In this document: positions 1-9,213 of the stretch, in pieces
How positions within the stretch are numbered: position 1 is the first letter of the stretch
Layout of the letters: the number at the start of each line of letters is the position of its first letter
NCBI GenBank assembly: GCA_910576895.1
Contig: CAJTJZ010000004.1
Location: 1-64,000, forward strand
Length of the DNA: 64,000 nt
Reading direction: 5' to 3'
Source: an uncultured Lachnospiraceae bacterium
GTDB lineage: Bacteria; Bacillota; Clostridia; Lachnospirales; Lachnospiraceae
Program-made: the position numbers and the translations under genes
Notes under the pieces: model-generated
What the model was told of the DNA's origin: nothing
The model's input: the letters and a program-made list of their open reading frames with translations, nothing else
Databases searched by the model: none

Positions 1-331
1 TATCCTATAGTTTACTAATTTCCAATAGTTTTCTGTGAAAGGTTGGCATTCATCTTCCACTTTCACTCATTTCGTTCGATTAGAAGTGGGAGTATTCTGC
101 CAAGATTTAGATAAAATTATACTCATGAAGTGGCTTATTTCTTGTCGTGTACATCACATTATATTGAGCGGTCATGTTTTTCGACCGCCAGTATAACAGT
201 CGCAAAATATTTATTTCTTATAATGTTTTTCATCCATAAAAAGTATTACAGCCAGTGGAATCGCAAGCGATTCCATCTGTCAAATCTTTATCTACTTTTT
301 TAATTTATATTTCGTTATATTTTTGAAATTC
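1..331. other. Intergenic region downstream of gyrA
   Basis: No coding sequence was found here. The stretch holds an imperfect hairpin at 43-103 (TTGGCA with TGCCAA at the base, CCACTT with AAGTGG further in), a truncated structured repeat at 118-195 listed separately, and a small perfect hairpin at 256-275 (TGGAATCG, loop CAAG, CGATTCCA). None has the U-run of a strong intrinsic terminator in the gyrA direction, so how gyrA transcription ends is not clear. What lies to the left of the window is unknown. Confidence 0.6.
118..195 (-). repeat. Truncated copy of TATACT...AGTATA structured repeat (copy 1)
   Basis: Read on the minus strand this starts TATACT, contains the GCGGTC/GACCGC hairpin and the GTACACGAC...GCCACTTC segment, and ends ATGAGTATA. 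Compared with the full copies at 12930-13060 and 26249-26385 it lacks everything between the loop of hairpin 2 and the right arm of hairpin 3. The deletion joint lies between two TCGTG words present in the full copy at 12930. Both outer ends are kept. Confidence 0.75.
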
Positions 332-2866
332 TTACTCTTCTATTTCTCCATTTTCTTTTTCATTTTGTTGCGAAAATTCCTTTTCTAATGATTTTATTAG
401 TTCTTCACCATTCGCTTTCTCACTTTCCCTTACTTTTGCAATACTTGCTACGGTAATATCCTTTTCTTGATCCATAGAAATTAGTTTAACACCAGAAGTA
501 TTTCTTCCAAAACAAGAAATTCCTTCTACTGGCATACGAATAATAATTCCTTCAGTAGAAATTAACATAATCTCATGTTCTGGATTTACTGCTTTCATGC
601 CAATTAAATTTCCTGTTTTTTCTGTTAATTTATAACAACGGATTCCTTTCCCGCCCCTATGTTGTACAGTAAATTCCTTCATTGATGTTCTTTTTCCAAG
701 TCCATATTCTGATACTAATAAAAGAAATTCCCCTTGTGTATGCATTTGCATTCCAATAATTTCATCATCATCAACAAGGTTCATTCCAATAACTCCCATA
801 GAATTTCTTCCTGTTGGGCGAACATCTGTTTCATGAAAACGAATACACATTCCATTTTTTGTAGCAAGTATAATATCTTTCTGATTATCGGTACATTTTA
901 CTTCAATTAATTCGTCATCCTCTCGCAATGTGATTGCCTGCAGTCCGGATTTACGAATATTAAGATACTCACTTAATTGTGTCTTTTTTACAATTCCTTT
1001 TTTTGTTGTCATAAATAAATATTTATGATCTTCATATTCTAAAATTGTAATTACGGCTGTTATCTTTTCTTCCGGCAAAAGCTGTAAAAGATTTACAATT
1101 GCTGTTCCTCTTGCTGTTCTTCCTGCTTCTGGTATTTCATATGCCTTTAAACGATATGCACGTCCCATATTTGTAAAAAACAAAACATAATGATGCGTAC
1201 TTGTCATAAAGAGTTCTTCAATATAATCCTCCTCAATTGTCTGCATTCCTTTAATTCCTTTTCCGCCTCTATTTTGGCTCTTAAAATTATCCACTGACAT
1301 TCTTTTTATATAACCAAGATTTGTCATTGCAATGACAATATTATCTTTTGGAATTAAATCCTCCATAGATAGATCATATTCATCAAATCCAATCGTAGTA
1401 CGTCTTTCATCTCCATATTTATCAGAAATTAATAAAATCTCTTTTCTAATCACAGAAAGCAAACGTTTTCTATCTGCAAGAATAGCTTGATATTCCGCAA
1501 TTTTTATTTCTAACTCTTTTAATTCATTTTCTATTCGTTCTCGTTCCAATCCCGTTAGGGCACGTAATCTCATATCAATAATGGCCTGTGCCTGTGCTTC
1601 ACTTAAAGTAAATGTTTCAATTAAACTTTCCTTTGCAATACCAGCATTTTTAGAGGAACGAATTATTTGAATCACTTTATCTATATGATCTAATGCAATT
1701 AATAGTCCCTTTAAAATATGAGCTCTCTCTTCTGCTTTATTTAGATCATATCTTGTTCGTCTTGTAATTACTTCTTCCTGATGCTTTAAATAATAAGTAA
1801 GCATTTCTAAAAGATTCATAACCTTTGGTTGATTTCCTATTAGTGCAAGCATAATAACACCAAAGGTATCCTGTAATTGCGTATGTTTATATAATTGATT
1901 TAAAATAACATTTGCATTTACATCACGTCTAAGTTCAATACAAATACGCATCCCTTGACGATCAGACTCATCACGTAATTCCGTAATACCATCAATTTTC
2001 TTTTCTCTATGAAGTTCAGCAATTTTTTCAATTAAACGTGCTTTATTTACCATATAAGGAAGTTCTGTTACAATAATTCTACTTTTTCCATTTGGCATAG
2101 ATTCAATATTTGTTATTGCCCGAATGCGAATCTTTCCACGTCCAGTACGATATGCTTCCTCTATTCCCCTTGTTCCAAGAATCGTTGCTCCTGTTGGAAA
2201 ATCAGGTCCTTTTACAATTTTTAAGATTTCCTCAATCTGCGTTTCTCTATCATATTCTACAAGATTATCAATAATTTTTACAACAGCAGCAATGATTTCT
2301 TTTAAGTTATGTGGTGGTATATTACTTGCCATGCCTACGGCAATGCCAGAAGTTCCATTTACTAAAAGATTCGGAAAACGAGATGGTAATACCATAGGTT
2401 CTTTTTCTGTTTCATCAAAGTTTGGAGAAAAATCAACGGTATCTTTATTGATATCAGAAATCATCTCCATAGAAATTTTGGAAAGCCTTGCTTCTGTATA
2501 ACGCATTGCAGCAGCTCCATCACCATCAACAGAACCAAAATTTCCATGTCCATCTACAAGGGGATACCGTGTATTCCATTCTTGTGCAAGATTTACTAAT
2601 GCACCATAAATAGAACTATCTCCATGAGGATGATATTTACCCATAGTATCCCCGACAATACGTGCACATTTTCTATGTGGTTTGTCAGGTCCATTATTCA
2701 GCTCTATCATTGCATAAAGAATACGCCGCTGTACTGGCTTTAATCCATCTCTTACATCTGGCAATGCTCTTGCTGCAATTACAGACATAGCATATTCTAT
2801 ATATGACGATTCCATTGTTTTTTTCAGATCTACCTCATCAATCTTATCGAAAATAGTTTCATCCAT
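332..2866 (-). CDS. gyrA: DNA gyrase subunit A
   Basis: GyrA is the DNA breakage-reunion subunit of gyrase, which introduces negative supercoils with GyrB. The 844-residue protein has the catalytic Tyr123 in AAMRYTEA, the winged-helix quinolone region (GDSSIYGA, residues 82-89) and a C-terminal beta-pinwheel with GyrA-box motifs QNRGGKG and QHRGGKG. The ATG at 2866 follows AAGGAAGG by a normal distance; an ATG 11 codons upstream lacks a site of this quality. The gene lies 71 bp after gyrB in the dnaA-to-gyrA operon. Gly88 occupies the position of E. coli Asp87; I recall this as normal in Lachnospiraceae, so no resistance is inferred. Confidence 0.97.
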   Translation of the reverse strand: MDETIFDKIDEVDLKKTMESSYIEYAMSVIAARALPDVRDGLKPVQRRILYAMIELNNGPDKPHRKCARIVGDTMGKYHPHGDSSIYGALVNLAQEWNTRYPLVDGHGNFGSVDGDGAAAMRYTEARLSKISMEMISDINKDTVDFSPNFDETEKEPMVLPSRFPNLLVNGTSGIAVGMASNIPPHNLKEIIAAVVKIIDNLVEYDRETQIEEILKIVKGPDFPTGATILGTRGIEEAYRTGRGKIRIRAITNIESMPNGKSRIIVTELPYMVNKARLIEKIAELHREKKIDGITELRDESDRQGMRICIELRRDVNANVILNQLYKHTQLQDTFGVIMLALIGNQPKVMNLLEMLTYYLKHQEEVITRRTRYDLNKAEERAHILKGLLIALDHIDKVIQIIRSSKNAGIAKESLIETFTLSEAQAQAIIDMRLRALTGLERERIENELKELEIKIAEYQAILADRKRLLSVIRKEILLISDKYGDERRTTIGFDEYDLSMEDLIPKDNIVIAMTNLGYIKRMSVDNFKSQNRGGKGIKGMQTIEEDYIEELFMTSTHHYVLFFTNMGRAYRLKAYEIPEAGRTARGTAIVNLLQLLPEEKITAVITILEYEDHKYLFMTTKKGIVKKTQLSEYLNIRKSGLQAITLREDDELIEVKCTDNQKDIILATKNGMCIRFHETDVRPTGRNSMGVIGMNLVDDDEIIGMQMHTQGEFLLLVSEYGLGKRTSMKEFTVQHRGGKGIRCYKLTEKTGNLIGMKAVNPEHEIMLISTEGIIIRMPVEGISCFGRNTSGVKLISMDQEKDITVASIAKVRESEKANGEELIKSLEKEFSQQNEKENGEIEE

Positions 2867-2937
2867 TCTGTCCTTCCTTTCTGTCCATATAGGAGACAAT
2901 TCCTAACGTTATGGTTATATCAATGTTTTTATATTTA

Positions 2938-4860
2938 TTAAATATCTAAATTTCTAACACGATCTGCGTTTGCTTCAATAAATTCACGTCTTGGTACTAC
3001 TTTATCCCCCATCAAGATATTAAATGTTAAATCAATTTCTGATTCTGCTTCCTCATCCATTGTTACACGTAATAAAATTCTCTTTTCTGGGTCCATAGTA
3101 GTTTCCCAAAGCTGTTCTGCATCCATTTCTCCAAGTCCTTTATAACGCTGAATTTTATTATTATTGTCACGTCCTATTTCTTCCAAGATACGGCTTAGTT
3201 CTTCATCATTATAAGCATAATAGATATTTTTATTTTTTTCTACTTTAAATAATGGTGGCTGTGCAAGGTAAACATAGCCTCCTTTAATTAAATCTGGCAT
3301 AAAACGATAGAAAAATGTTAATAGTAAAGTACTAATATGTGCACCATCAACATCAGCATCTGTCATAATAATAATTTTGTGATAACGAAGTTTTGAAATA
3401 TCAAAATCTTCATGAATCCCTGTGCCAAACGCTGTAATCATTGCTTTAATTTCTGCATTTACAAGGATTTTATCAAGCCTTGATTTTTCTACATTTAAAA
3501 TCTTGCCACGCAACGGAAGAATTGCTTGCGTTGCTCTTGATCTTGCTGTTTTTGCACTTCCACCAGCAGAATCTCCCTCTACAATGTAAATTTCACAATT
3601 TTTTGGATCTTTATCGGAACAATCTGCCAATTTCCCCGGAAGACTCATGCCTTCCAATGCTGTTTTTCTTCTTGTTAAATCTCTTGCTTTTCTAGCAGCA
3701 TCTCTTGCTCTTTGTGCAAGAATTGATTTTTCACAAATCGTCTTTGCAACTGTAGGATTTTGTTCCAAAAAATAAGTCAATTGTTCTGTTACTAGACTTT
3801 CTACAGCACCTCTTGCCTCACTATTTCCAAGCTTTTGTTTTGTTTGTCCTTCAAATTGTGGATCAGTAATTTTAATACTAATAATTGCAGTAAGTCCCTC
3901 TCTAATATCTTCTCCAGAAAGATTTTGTTCATTATCTTTTAATAATTTCTTTGTTCTTGCATATTCATTAAATGTTTTTGTTAAAGCATTTTTAAAGCCA
4001 ACAAGATGTGTGCCACCTTCTGGTGTTGTAATATTATTTACAAAACTATAACAGTTTTCGTTAAAGCCTTCATTGTGCTGCATTGCAACTTCTACATAAA
4101 CATCATTTTTATTTCCTTCACAATAAATAATCTGTTCGTACAAAGGATCTTTTTGTGCATTTAGATAGGTTACATATTCTTTAATTCCGCCTTCATAATG
4201 AAATTCCAATGTTTTTAATTCTTCATTTCGTCTATCTGTTAATCTTACACGAATCCCTTTTGTTAAAAATGCCATTTCTCGCAAACGATTTTTTAAAATA
4301 TCAAAATCAAAAATAGTTTCTTCAAAAATTTCTTTATCTGGCAAAAAAAGTACTTCTGTTCCTGTATGATCAGTGTCACCAATGACTTTTAAGGGATACA
4401 CTACCTTGCCACGCTCATAGCGTTGCTTATATTGATGCCCATCAGAAGAATGAATAATAACTTCTAGCCACTCTGACAATGCATTTACAACCGAAGCTCC
4501 TACACCATGAAGGCCACCCGATACTTTGTATCCGCCACCACCAAATTTCCCTCCAGCGTGTAAAATAGTAAATACCACCTCTACTGCTGGAAGCCCTGCT
4601 TTATGATTAATTCCTACTGGAATCCCTCTGCCATTATCAATGACATGGATAGAATTATCTTTGTTAATAAAAACTTGAATATCGGTACAATATCCTGCAA
4701 GTGCTTCGTCAATTGCATTATCCACAATTTCATACACTAAATGATGAAGACCTCGGCTAGATGTACTGCCAATATACATTCCCGGTCTTTTTCTGACTGC
4801 TTCCAAACCTTCCAGAATTTGAATCTGATCTGCTCCATATTCCTGCTGTTGCTGTTCCAT
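2938..4860 (-). CDS. gyrB: DNA gyrase subunit B
   Basis: GyrB is the ATPase subunit of gyrase. The 640-residue protein has a GHKL ATP-binding site with the catalytic Glu44 in EIVDNAIDEA, the IDNGRGIP and GGLHGVGASVVN motifs, the QTKQKLGN transducer loop (about 339-346), and a TOPRIM domain with EGDSAGG (428-434) and the metal-binding DADVDG. The length is normal for the family. GGAGG stands just before the ATG. It follows the recF remnant by 64 bp and leads into gyrA, so it is probably part of the same leftward operon driven from dnaA. Confidence 0.97.
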   Translation of the reverse strand: MEQQQQEYGADQIQILEGLEAVRKRPGMYIGSTSSRGLHHLVYEIVDNAIDEALAGYCTDIQVFINKDNSIHVIDNGRGIPVGINHKAGLPAVEVVFTILHAGGKFGGGGYKVSGGLHGVGASVVNALSEWLEVIIHSSDGHQYKQRYERGKVVYPLKVIGDTDHTGTEVLFLPDKEIFEETIFDFDILKNRLREMAFLTKGIRVRLTDRRNEELKTLEFHYEGGIKEYVTYLNAQKDPLYEQIIYCEGNKNDVYVEVAMQHNEGFNENCYSFVNNITTPEGGTHLVGFKNALTKTFNEYARTKKLLKDNEQNLSGEDIREGLTAIISIKITDPQFEGQTKQKLGNSEARGAVESLVTEQLTYFLEQNPTVAKTICEKSILAQRARDAARKARDLTRRKTALEGMSLPGKLADCSDKDPKNCEIYIVEGDSAGGSAKTARSRATQAILPLRGKILNVEKSRLDKILVNAEIKAMITAFGTGIHEDFDISKLRYHKIIIMTDADVDGAHISTLLLTFFYRFMPDLIKGGYVYLAQPPLFKVEKNKNIYYAYNDEELSRILEEIGRDNNNKIQRYKGLGEMDAEQLWETTMDPEKRILLRVTMDEEAESEIDLTFNILMGDKVVPRREFIEANADRVRNLDI

Positions 4861-4924
4861 ATTTCCTCCATTCTGCCTTTCTATGGTGGCTTTTTAACAA
4901 TAAAAAGATTTCTTTTCCCAATTT

Positions 4925-5997
4925 CTATCTATGCTTTACGCAGCCGGAAGAAACATCATAGATATGATCTGTTTCTATTCTCTGCTGGATAAGCTCTGTG
5001 CCAGTACAGGTGATAAATGTTTGTATTCCCTGAATTGTCTCTAAAAGATGTGCCTGACGGTTTTTATCAAGCTCTGAAAGCACATCATCAAGCAATAAAA
5101 TCGGATTTTCACCAATTTTATCTTTTACTAAAGCAATCTCTGACAACTTTAAAGATAAAGCTGCTGTTCTTTGCTGACCCTGTGAACCAAAACGCCGCAA
5201 GTCCTGCCCTGATAATTTTATAAGCATATCATCTTTATGCGGGCCAATACTTGTCTGACATTGTGTGATATCTCTTTCTTTTACATAAATAAGCTTTTTT
5301 TCAAATTCCTCTGCTGTTACCGATGGCTGATAAAAAAGCTCCAAACACTCTTTTCCTCCAGATAGGTGTTCATGTATTTCCATAGCCAGTTCTTTTAATT
5401 CTTTGATAAATTTCTGTCTTTTTAAAATTATCTGTATTCTAAAAGTTTTTCATTCCATACTTCTAAAGTATCCAGTAAATCTTTTCGGTAATATGCCTGT
5501 TTTAAAATACTATTTCTTTGCTGTAATACCTTTTTATAGCAAGTATAGGCATAAAGATATGTTTTATCTAATTGACAAAGTTCCATATCCATAAAACGTC
5601 TGCGTTCACCCGGTGAATTTTTAACAATATTTAAGTCTTCTGGAGAGAAAAAAATCATATTAATAAAACCAACTAATTCTGCCGATTTATGAATCACATT
5701 TCCATCAATTGCAATACCTTTTCCACGATGTTTTCTTAAATGCATATCAATTTGATGTAATACATCATTTTTTTTAAATTTCATCCTTAAATGAGCTTCC
5801 TGCTGCGAGAATCTTAACATTTCATAATCTTTACTGCCTTTATGAGATTTTGTTGTTCCCATAAGGTAAATAGCTTCTAAAATATTTGTTTTTCCCTGTG
5901 CATTATCCCCATAGAAAAGATTAATTTTATTTCCAAATGTTAAGGAAAGCGTTTCGTAATTTCTAAAATCCTTTCCTTCCAGAGATTGAATTAACAT
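4925..5997 (-). pseudogene. recF: RecF recombination mediator, split by a frameshift
   Basis: RecF is an SMC-like ATPase that loads RecA at gaps behind the fork. The N-terminal part (5997 down to 5428, 189 codons) carries Walker A GDNAQGKTN (30-38) and ends LLEYR then stop, in the middle of the family's usual YG..I..KR..F segment. The remainder continues in the -1 frame without a gap: IILKRQKFIKELKEL can be read directly upstream of the ATG at 5383, followed by the signature FGSQGQQRT and Walker B LLLDDVLSELD. Joined, the two give about 356 residues, the normal size. A single-base deletion (or +2 insertion) near 5430 explains it. Both halves are otherwise well preserved, so the lesion is recent or a sequencing error. 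Confidence 0.9.
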
Positions 5998-6012
5998 GAA
6001 TACTCCTATTTC

Positions 6013-6222
6013 TTATTTTTCAATTTTTATCTGTTCTCCATGAAAGTCTATAATATCTCCTGCATATAGTTTTTTTCCACGCTGCCTCGATATCTCGTTA
6101 TTCACTATAATCTGTCCATCTTGAATGACTGCTTTTGCTTCTACTCCAGAAGTAACAAGTCCGGCTGCTTTTAATGCTTGTCCAAGCTTAATATATTCAT
6201 CTTTTAAATGTAATACTTGCAT
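6013..6222 (-). CDS. yaaA: S4-domain RNA-binding protein (YaaA type)
   Basis: This small S4-fold protein of 69 residues lies between dnaN and recF, its usual place in Firmicutes. The S4 pattern is visible: LGQALKAAGLVTSG, then QDGQIIVNNEISRQRGKKLYAGD. It is thought to bind structured RNA, probably ribosomal. The ATG at 6222 is preferred because AAAGGA lies about nine bases before it; an ATG three codons earlier (6231) directly abuts the same AAAGGA and would be badly spaced. It is co-transcribed with dnaN, 38 bp downstream of it. Confidence 0.93.
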   Translation of the reverse strand: MQVLHLKDEYIKLGQALKAAGLVTSGVEAKAVIQDGQIIVNNEISRQRGKKLYAGDIIDFHGEQIKIEK

Positions 6223-6260
6223 GATTATCATTCCTTTATAAAAATAGTATCAATAAATCA

Positions 6261-7364
6261 TTAATTAAAATTAATTGGAAGAATTAAATAAATATAAGAT
6301 TGTTCTTCATCTCTAATAAAACATGGGGACTTTGAATTAATCAAATAAATGTCAATTTTTTCATCCTCAATAACACGAAGGGCATCTAATAAAAGACGTG
6401 GATTAAAGCCTATCATTAAGTCTTTTCCTTCTTTTTCAATTAAAATTTCCTCATTCATAGTTCCCATAGCAGATTGAATTTTAAGTTCCATTTTTTCATC
6501 CATAATTTCAATAATCACTGGTTTTTTATCGCTTTCTCGAATCAGTAGTGTACCACGATCGATACTTCCAATTAATTCTTTATTGTTTAGGCTTATTTTT
6601 GTTTCATAATCACTAGAAAGCATTTGCTCAATCTTATAGTAATCACCTTCAATAAGACGAGATAATACAATTGTTTTATCCATTTCAAATAAAATATGAT
6701 TTTCAAGGAAATAAATCCGAACCATATCCTCTACATTTCCCATTAAAATTTTACTAACTTCTTGTAATGTCTTTCCGGGAACAACAACACTAATATCTTC
6801 AAATGGTTCTGCAAGTTTAATTTTACGAATTGCAATTCTATGACCATCGAGTGCCGTAATTTTAAATTCTCTATCATGGATACAAAATTGTTCTCCTGTC
6901 ATCAATTTATTTGTTTCAATATCAGAAATCGCAAATACTGTTTGGCGAATCACTTCTTTTAATGCAAATTGACTTAAATTTAGCGGTTTTCCCTTTTCAT
7001 ATTTTGGAAGAAAAGAAAATTCTTCTGTTGATTGTCCTGCAATTTTAAATTTTGATCGTTCACAAGTAATTTCTGCTGTATAATTTTCATCTGTTTTAAT
7101 TGTAATAAGACTATCAGGAAGTTTTCTAATAATTTCTGAAAAAAGTTTTGCATCTACCGCAATACTTCCTTCTTCTTTTATTTCGGCATTTGTAACTGTT
7201 TCAATACCAAGATCCATATTATTTGAAATAAGTTTTAAAATACCATCTTTTGCTTGTAATACAATACATTGCAAAATTGGCATAGTTGTTTTTTGAGGAA
7301 CAGCACGTAATGCGATATTAATACTTGTAAGAAAGTCTGATTTTAAAATTGTAATATGCAGCAT
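6261..7364 (-). CDS. dnaN: DNA polymerase III beta sliding clamp
   Basis: DnaN is the ring-shaped processivity clamp of the replicative polymerase. The 367-residue protein has the usual three clamp repeats, with recognisable segments PQKTTMPILQCIVLQA near the N terminus, GHRIAIRK in the middle and PINFN at the end, in place of the usual PMRL-type C-terminus. The ATG at 7364 follows AAAGGAG. A perfect DnaA box (TTATCCACA, 7365-7373) lies exactly between that site and the start codon, so DnaA binding could directly affect expression. It is separated from dnaA by the unwinding part of oriC. Confidence 0.97.
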   Translation of the reverse strand: MLHITILKSDFLTSINIALRAVPQKTTMPILQCIVLQAKDGILKLISNNMDLGIETVTNAEIKEEGSIAVDAKLFSEIIRKLPDSLITIKTDENYTAEITCERSKFKIAGQSTEEFSFLPKYEKGKPLNLSQFALKEVIRQTVFAISDIETNKLMTGEQFCIHDREFKITALDGHRIAIRKIKLAEPFEDISVVVPGKTLQEVSKILMGNVEDMVRIYFLENHILFEMDKTIVLSRLIEGDYYKIEQMLSSDYETKISLNNKELIGSIDRGTLLIRESDKKPVIIEIMDEKMELKIQSAMGTMNEEILIEKEGKDLMIGFNPRLLLDALRVIEDEKIDIYLINSKSPCFIRDEEQSYIYLILPINFN

Positions 7365-7373
7365 TGTGGATAA
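7365..7373 (-). promoter_or_regulatory. DnaA box between the dnaN ribosome binding site and start codon
   Basis: A perfect TTATCCACA 9-mer on the minus strand fills the spacer between AAAGGAG and the dnaN ATG. It is the box nearest dnaN in the oriC array. Confidence 0.85.
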
Positions 7374-7413
7374 CTCCTTTCCATATACAAATAAAATAAA
7401 TAATAATACTAGA

Positions 7414-7452
7414 TAGTAGTAGTAGTAGTAGGGATTGTGGATAAGTGGATAA
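7414..7452. other. oriC basal unwinding element: DnaA-trios plus DnaA boxes
   Basis: Six consecutive TAG trinucleotides (7414-7431) lead into GG and a perfect DnaA box (7436-7444), overlapped by a near-match (7444-7452, AGTGGATAA). On the minus strand the order is box, a short C-rich spacer, then repeated CTA. This is the layout described for the Bacillus subtilis basal unwinding system, in which DnaA on the boxes extends as a filament onto the single-stranded trios to open the duplex. The AT-rich stretch at 7381-7412 beside it is the likely duplex-unwinding zone. Confidence 0.85.
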
Positions 7453-7609
7453 CTTTCAAAAAGCCTTTAAATACAAGGAAAAATGAACGAAATCATTGTG
7501 GATAACTTGTGGATAACTTGTGGATAAGTCCAAAGTTATCCACAAATTATCCACAAAACGGGATCGAGCAAAAAAAGTTATCCACAAGTTATCCACAAAG
7601 TTATCCACA
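7436..7609. other. oriC: oriC part 1: DnaA box array between dnaA and dnaN
   Basis: Perfect 9-mers (TTATCCACA or its complement) start at 7436, 7497, 7508, 7519, 7536, 7547, 7578, 7589 and 7601, with one near-match at 7444. With the box at 7365 this gives ten perfect boxes in the dnaA-dnaN gap. Boxes at 7497-7527 point right at 11 bp spacing; those at 7536-7609 point left, again mostly at 11-12 bp spacing, so successive boxes face the same side of the helix. Confidence 0.93.
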
Positions 7610-7611
7610 AT

Positions 7612-9012
7612 TTAAGAGCCTATTTTTTTCCCTAAAAGGATCAAAGATTCTTTCAATGTATCATCTCCTTTTTCCAAATCGTCTGTTATTTTTTTGATTC
7701 CATGCATAATGGTAGAATGATCGCGATTTCCCATCTTTAATCCAATTTCATCTAAAGAAATATGGGTATATTCTCTACATAAATACATACAAATTTGACG
7801 TGGATAAGAAAAATTACGGTTTCGTTTGTTAGAAAGAAGATCGGTAGCAGAAATATCATAATGATCGGCTACAACATCAATAATAAATTCTACCGAAATG
7901 TCTCTTCCATTAGAGGAAATTAAGTCCTTTAGAGCTTCTTCTGCAAGCTCTAGTGTTATTTCCCTTTGTTTTAATCTGGAAAGTGCTACAATCTTTGTTA
8001 AACAACCTTCTAGCTCCCTGATATTGGAAGTAATATTGGTAGCAATATAATCAAATATTTCATCATCATCTAATGCAAGATTATCAAGTTCTACTTTCTT
8101 TTTTAAAATAGCAAGTCTTGTTTCGTAATCAGGTTGTCCAACATCAACAACAAGCCCTGCTGCAAAGCGAGAACGCAGCCTATCTTCTAGTGTTTCCATA
8201 TCTCTTGGTGGACGATCACTTGAAATTACAATTTGCTTTTTTGATTCTTTTAATGTATTAAAAGTATGAAAAAATTCTTCTTGTGTGCTTTCCTTACCAA
8301 TAACAAATTGAATATCATCAATCAGCAAAACATCAATTTTGCGGTATTTTTGCTGAAATTCCTCTGTATGTGCAGTACGAATTGCAGTAACAAGTTCATT
8401 TGTAAATGTTTCGCTGCTAATATAGAGAACTTTTAAATCGGGAGTATTCTCTTTAATAAAATGTGCTATGGAATGCATTAAGTGCGTTTTTCCAAGTCCT
8501 ACACCACCATAGATAAAAAGTGGATTATATACTTTGGCTGGTGATTCTGCAACAGCTAAAGATGCTGCATGAGCAAGTGCATTTTTGCTTCCTACTACAA
8601 AAGTATCAAATGTATAGTGAGGATTTAAAAATTTATCAGAATACCTAGCAGAGCTTTCTTTTGTGGGAAAAGCTGTTTTTTTTGCTTGTTTTGTATCATA
8701 TTCTTGCAGCTCACTATTTAGTAAGAAGGAAAGGGTGCAGCTACAAGTGCAAATAGTTTCAATCGAGCATTTTAACTTTGCATTATATTGATCAACAATA
8801 TAGGATTTGCTAGAAGCACCTACTTTTGTATCATCAATTGCAATAATAATGGAATACATATCCTGTTGTGGCAAAGGCTCTACTTTATAAGGAGTAAGTG
8901 CACGCAGCCATGTATTAAAAGATGCTCTTTGTATGGAATATTCTTTTTTCATAAAATCAAGGATTTCTTCCCAATGCTCTTTTAAATTGACAAGTGTCAG
9001 TAAATTATCCAT
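7612..9012 (-). CDS. dnaA: Chromosomal replication initiator protein DnaA
   Basis: DnaA binds DnaA boxes and opens oriC. The 466-residue protein has an N-terminal helicase-interaction domain (KEHWEEILDFM), a variable linker, an AAA+ domain with Walker A GGVGLGKTH (169-177) and Walker B DVLLIDDIQF (227-236), and a C-terminal helix-turn-helix with the signature MGNRDHSTIMHGIKKI. The start at 9012 (MDNLLTLVN) gives the family's usual N terminus and has AAGGTTG upstream; longer readings to 9120 would add a non-homologous tail. A promoter is visible at 9132-9160. It opens the leftward replication operon and is flanked by DnaA boxes on both sides, consistent with autoregulation. Confidence 0.97.
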   Translation of the reverse strand: MDNLLTLVNLKEHWEEILDFMKKEYSIQRASFNTWLRALTPYKVEPLPQQDMYSIIIAIDDTKVGASSKSYIVDQYNAKLKCSIETICTCSCTLSFLLNSELQEYDTKQAKKTAFPTKESSARYSDKFLNPHYTFDTFVVGSKNALAHAASLAVAESPAKVYNPLFIYGGVGLGKTHLMHSIAHFIKENTPDLKVLYISSETFTNELVTAIRTAHTEEFQQKYRKIDVLLIDDIQFVIGKESTQEEFFHTFNTLKESKKQIVISSDRPPRDMETLEDRLRSRFAAGLVVDVGQPDYETRLAILKKKVELDNLALDDDEIFDYIATNITSNIRELEGCLTKIVALSRLKQREITLELAEEALKDLISSNGRDISVEFIIDVVADHYDISATDLLSNKRNRNFSYPRQICMYLCREYTHISLDEIGLKMGNRDHSTIMHGIKKITDDLEKGDDTLKESLILLGKKIGS

Positions 9013-9131
9013 GGTTTCAACCTTAAACCTTTCTTTTGTGGTATGATTAAGGATTCTATTGTGTATAAAATAGCCGCAATAGATAAAGTACAACAAAAAA
9101 GGGCTGTCAGTGAACAGCAAAGCTTCCTATT

Positions 9132-9160
9132 ATTTTACAACAAATTAAAAGATTTTGCAA
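9132..9160 (-). promoter_or_regulatory. dnaA promoter
   Basis: On the minus strand TTGCAA (9155-9160) and TAAAAT (9132-9137) are 17 bp apart. This places the 5' end of the dnaA transcript about 110 bases before its ATG, with the upstream DnaA box cluster beginning about 55 bp behind the -35. Confidence 0.75.
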
Positions 9161-9213
9161 TGGATTGATTCGGGAAATGGAAAATTTCTTGAAATTTTTG
9201 AATTTCTTTTTAT

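Noticed and set aside
332..2866. Quinolone-resistance change in GyrA (Gly at the E. coli Asp87 position)
   Set aside because: As I recall, Gly is usual here in Lachnospiraceae, so it is lineage variation rather than a selected mutation.
5380..5440. Programmed -1 frameshifting in recF
   Set aside because: No X XXY YYZ heptamer stands in the correct frame before the stop, and the A-rich run lies after it. A simple indel fits better.
7612..9120. Longer dnaA reading starting at 9120
   Set aside because: The extra 36 residues are not homologous to DnaA and would include the leader and part of the promoter region.
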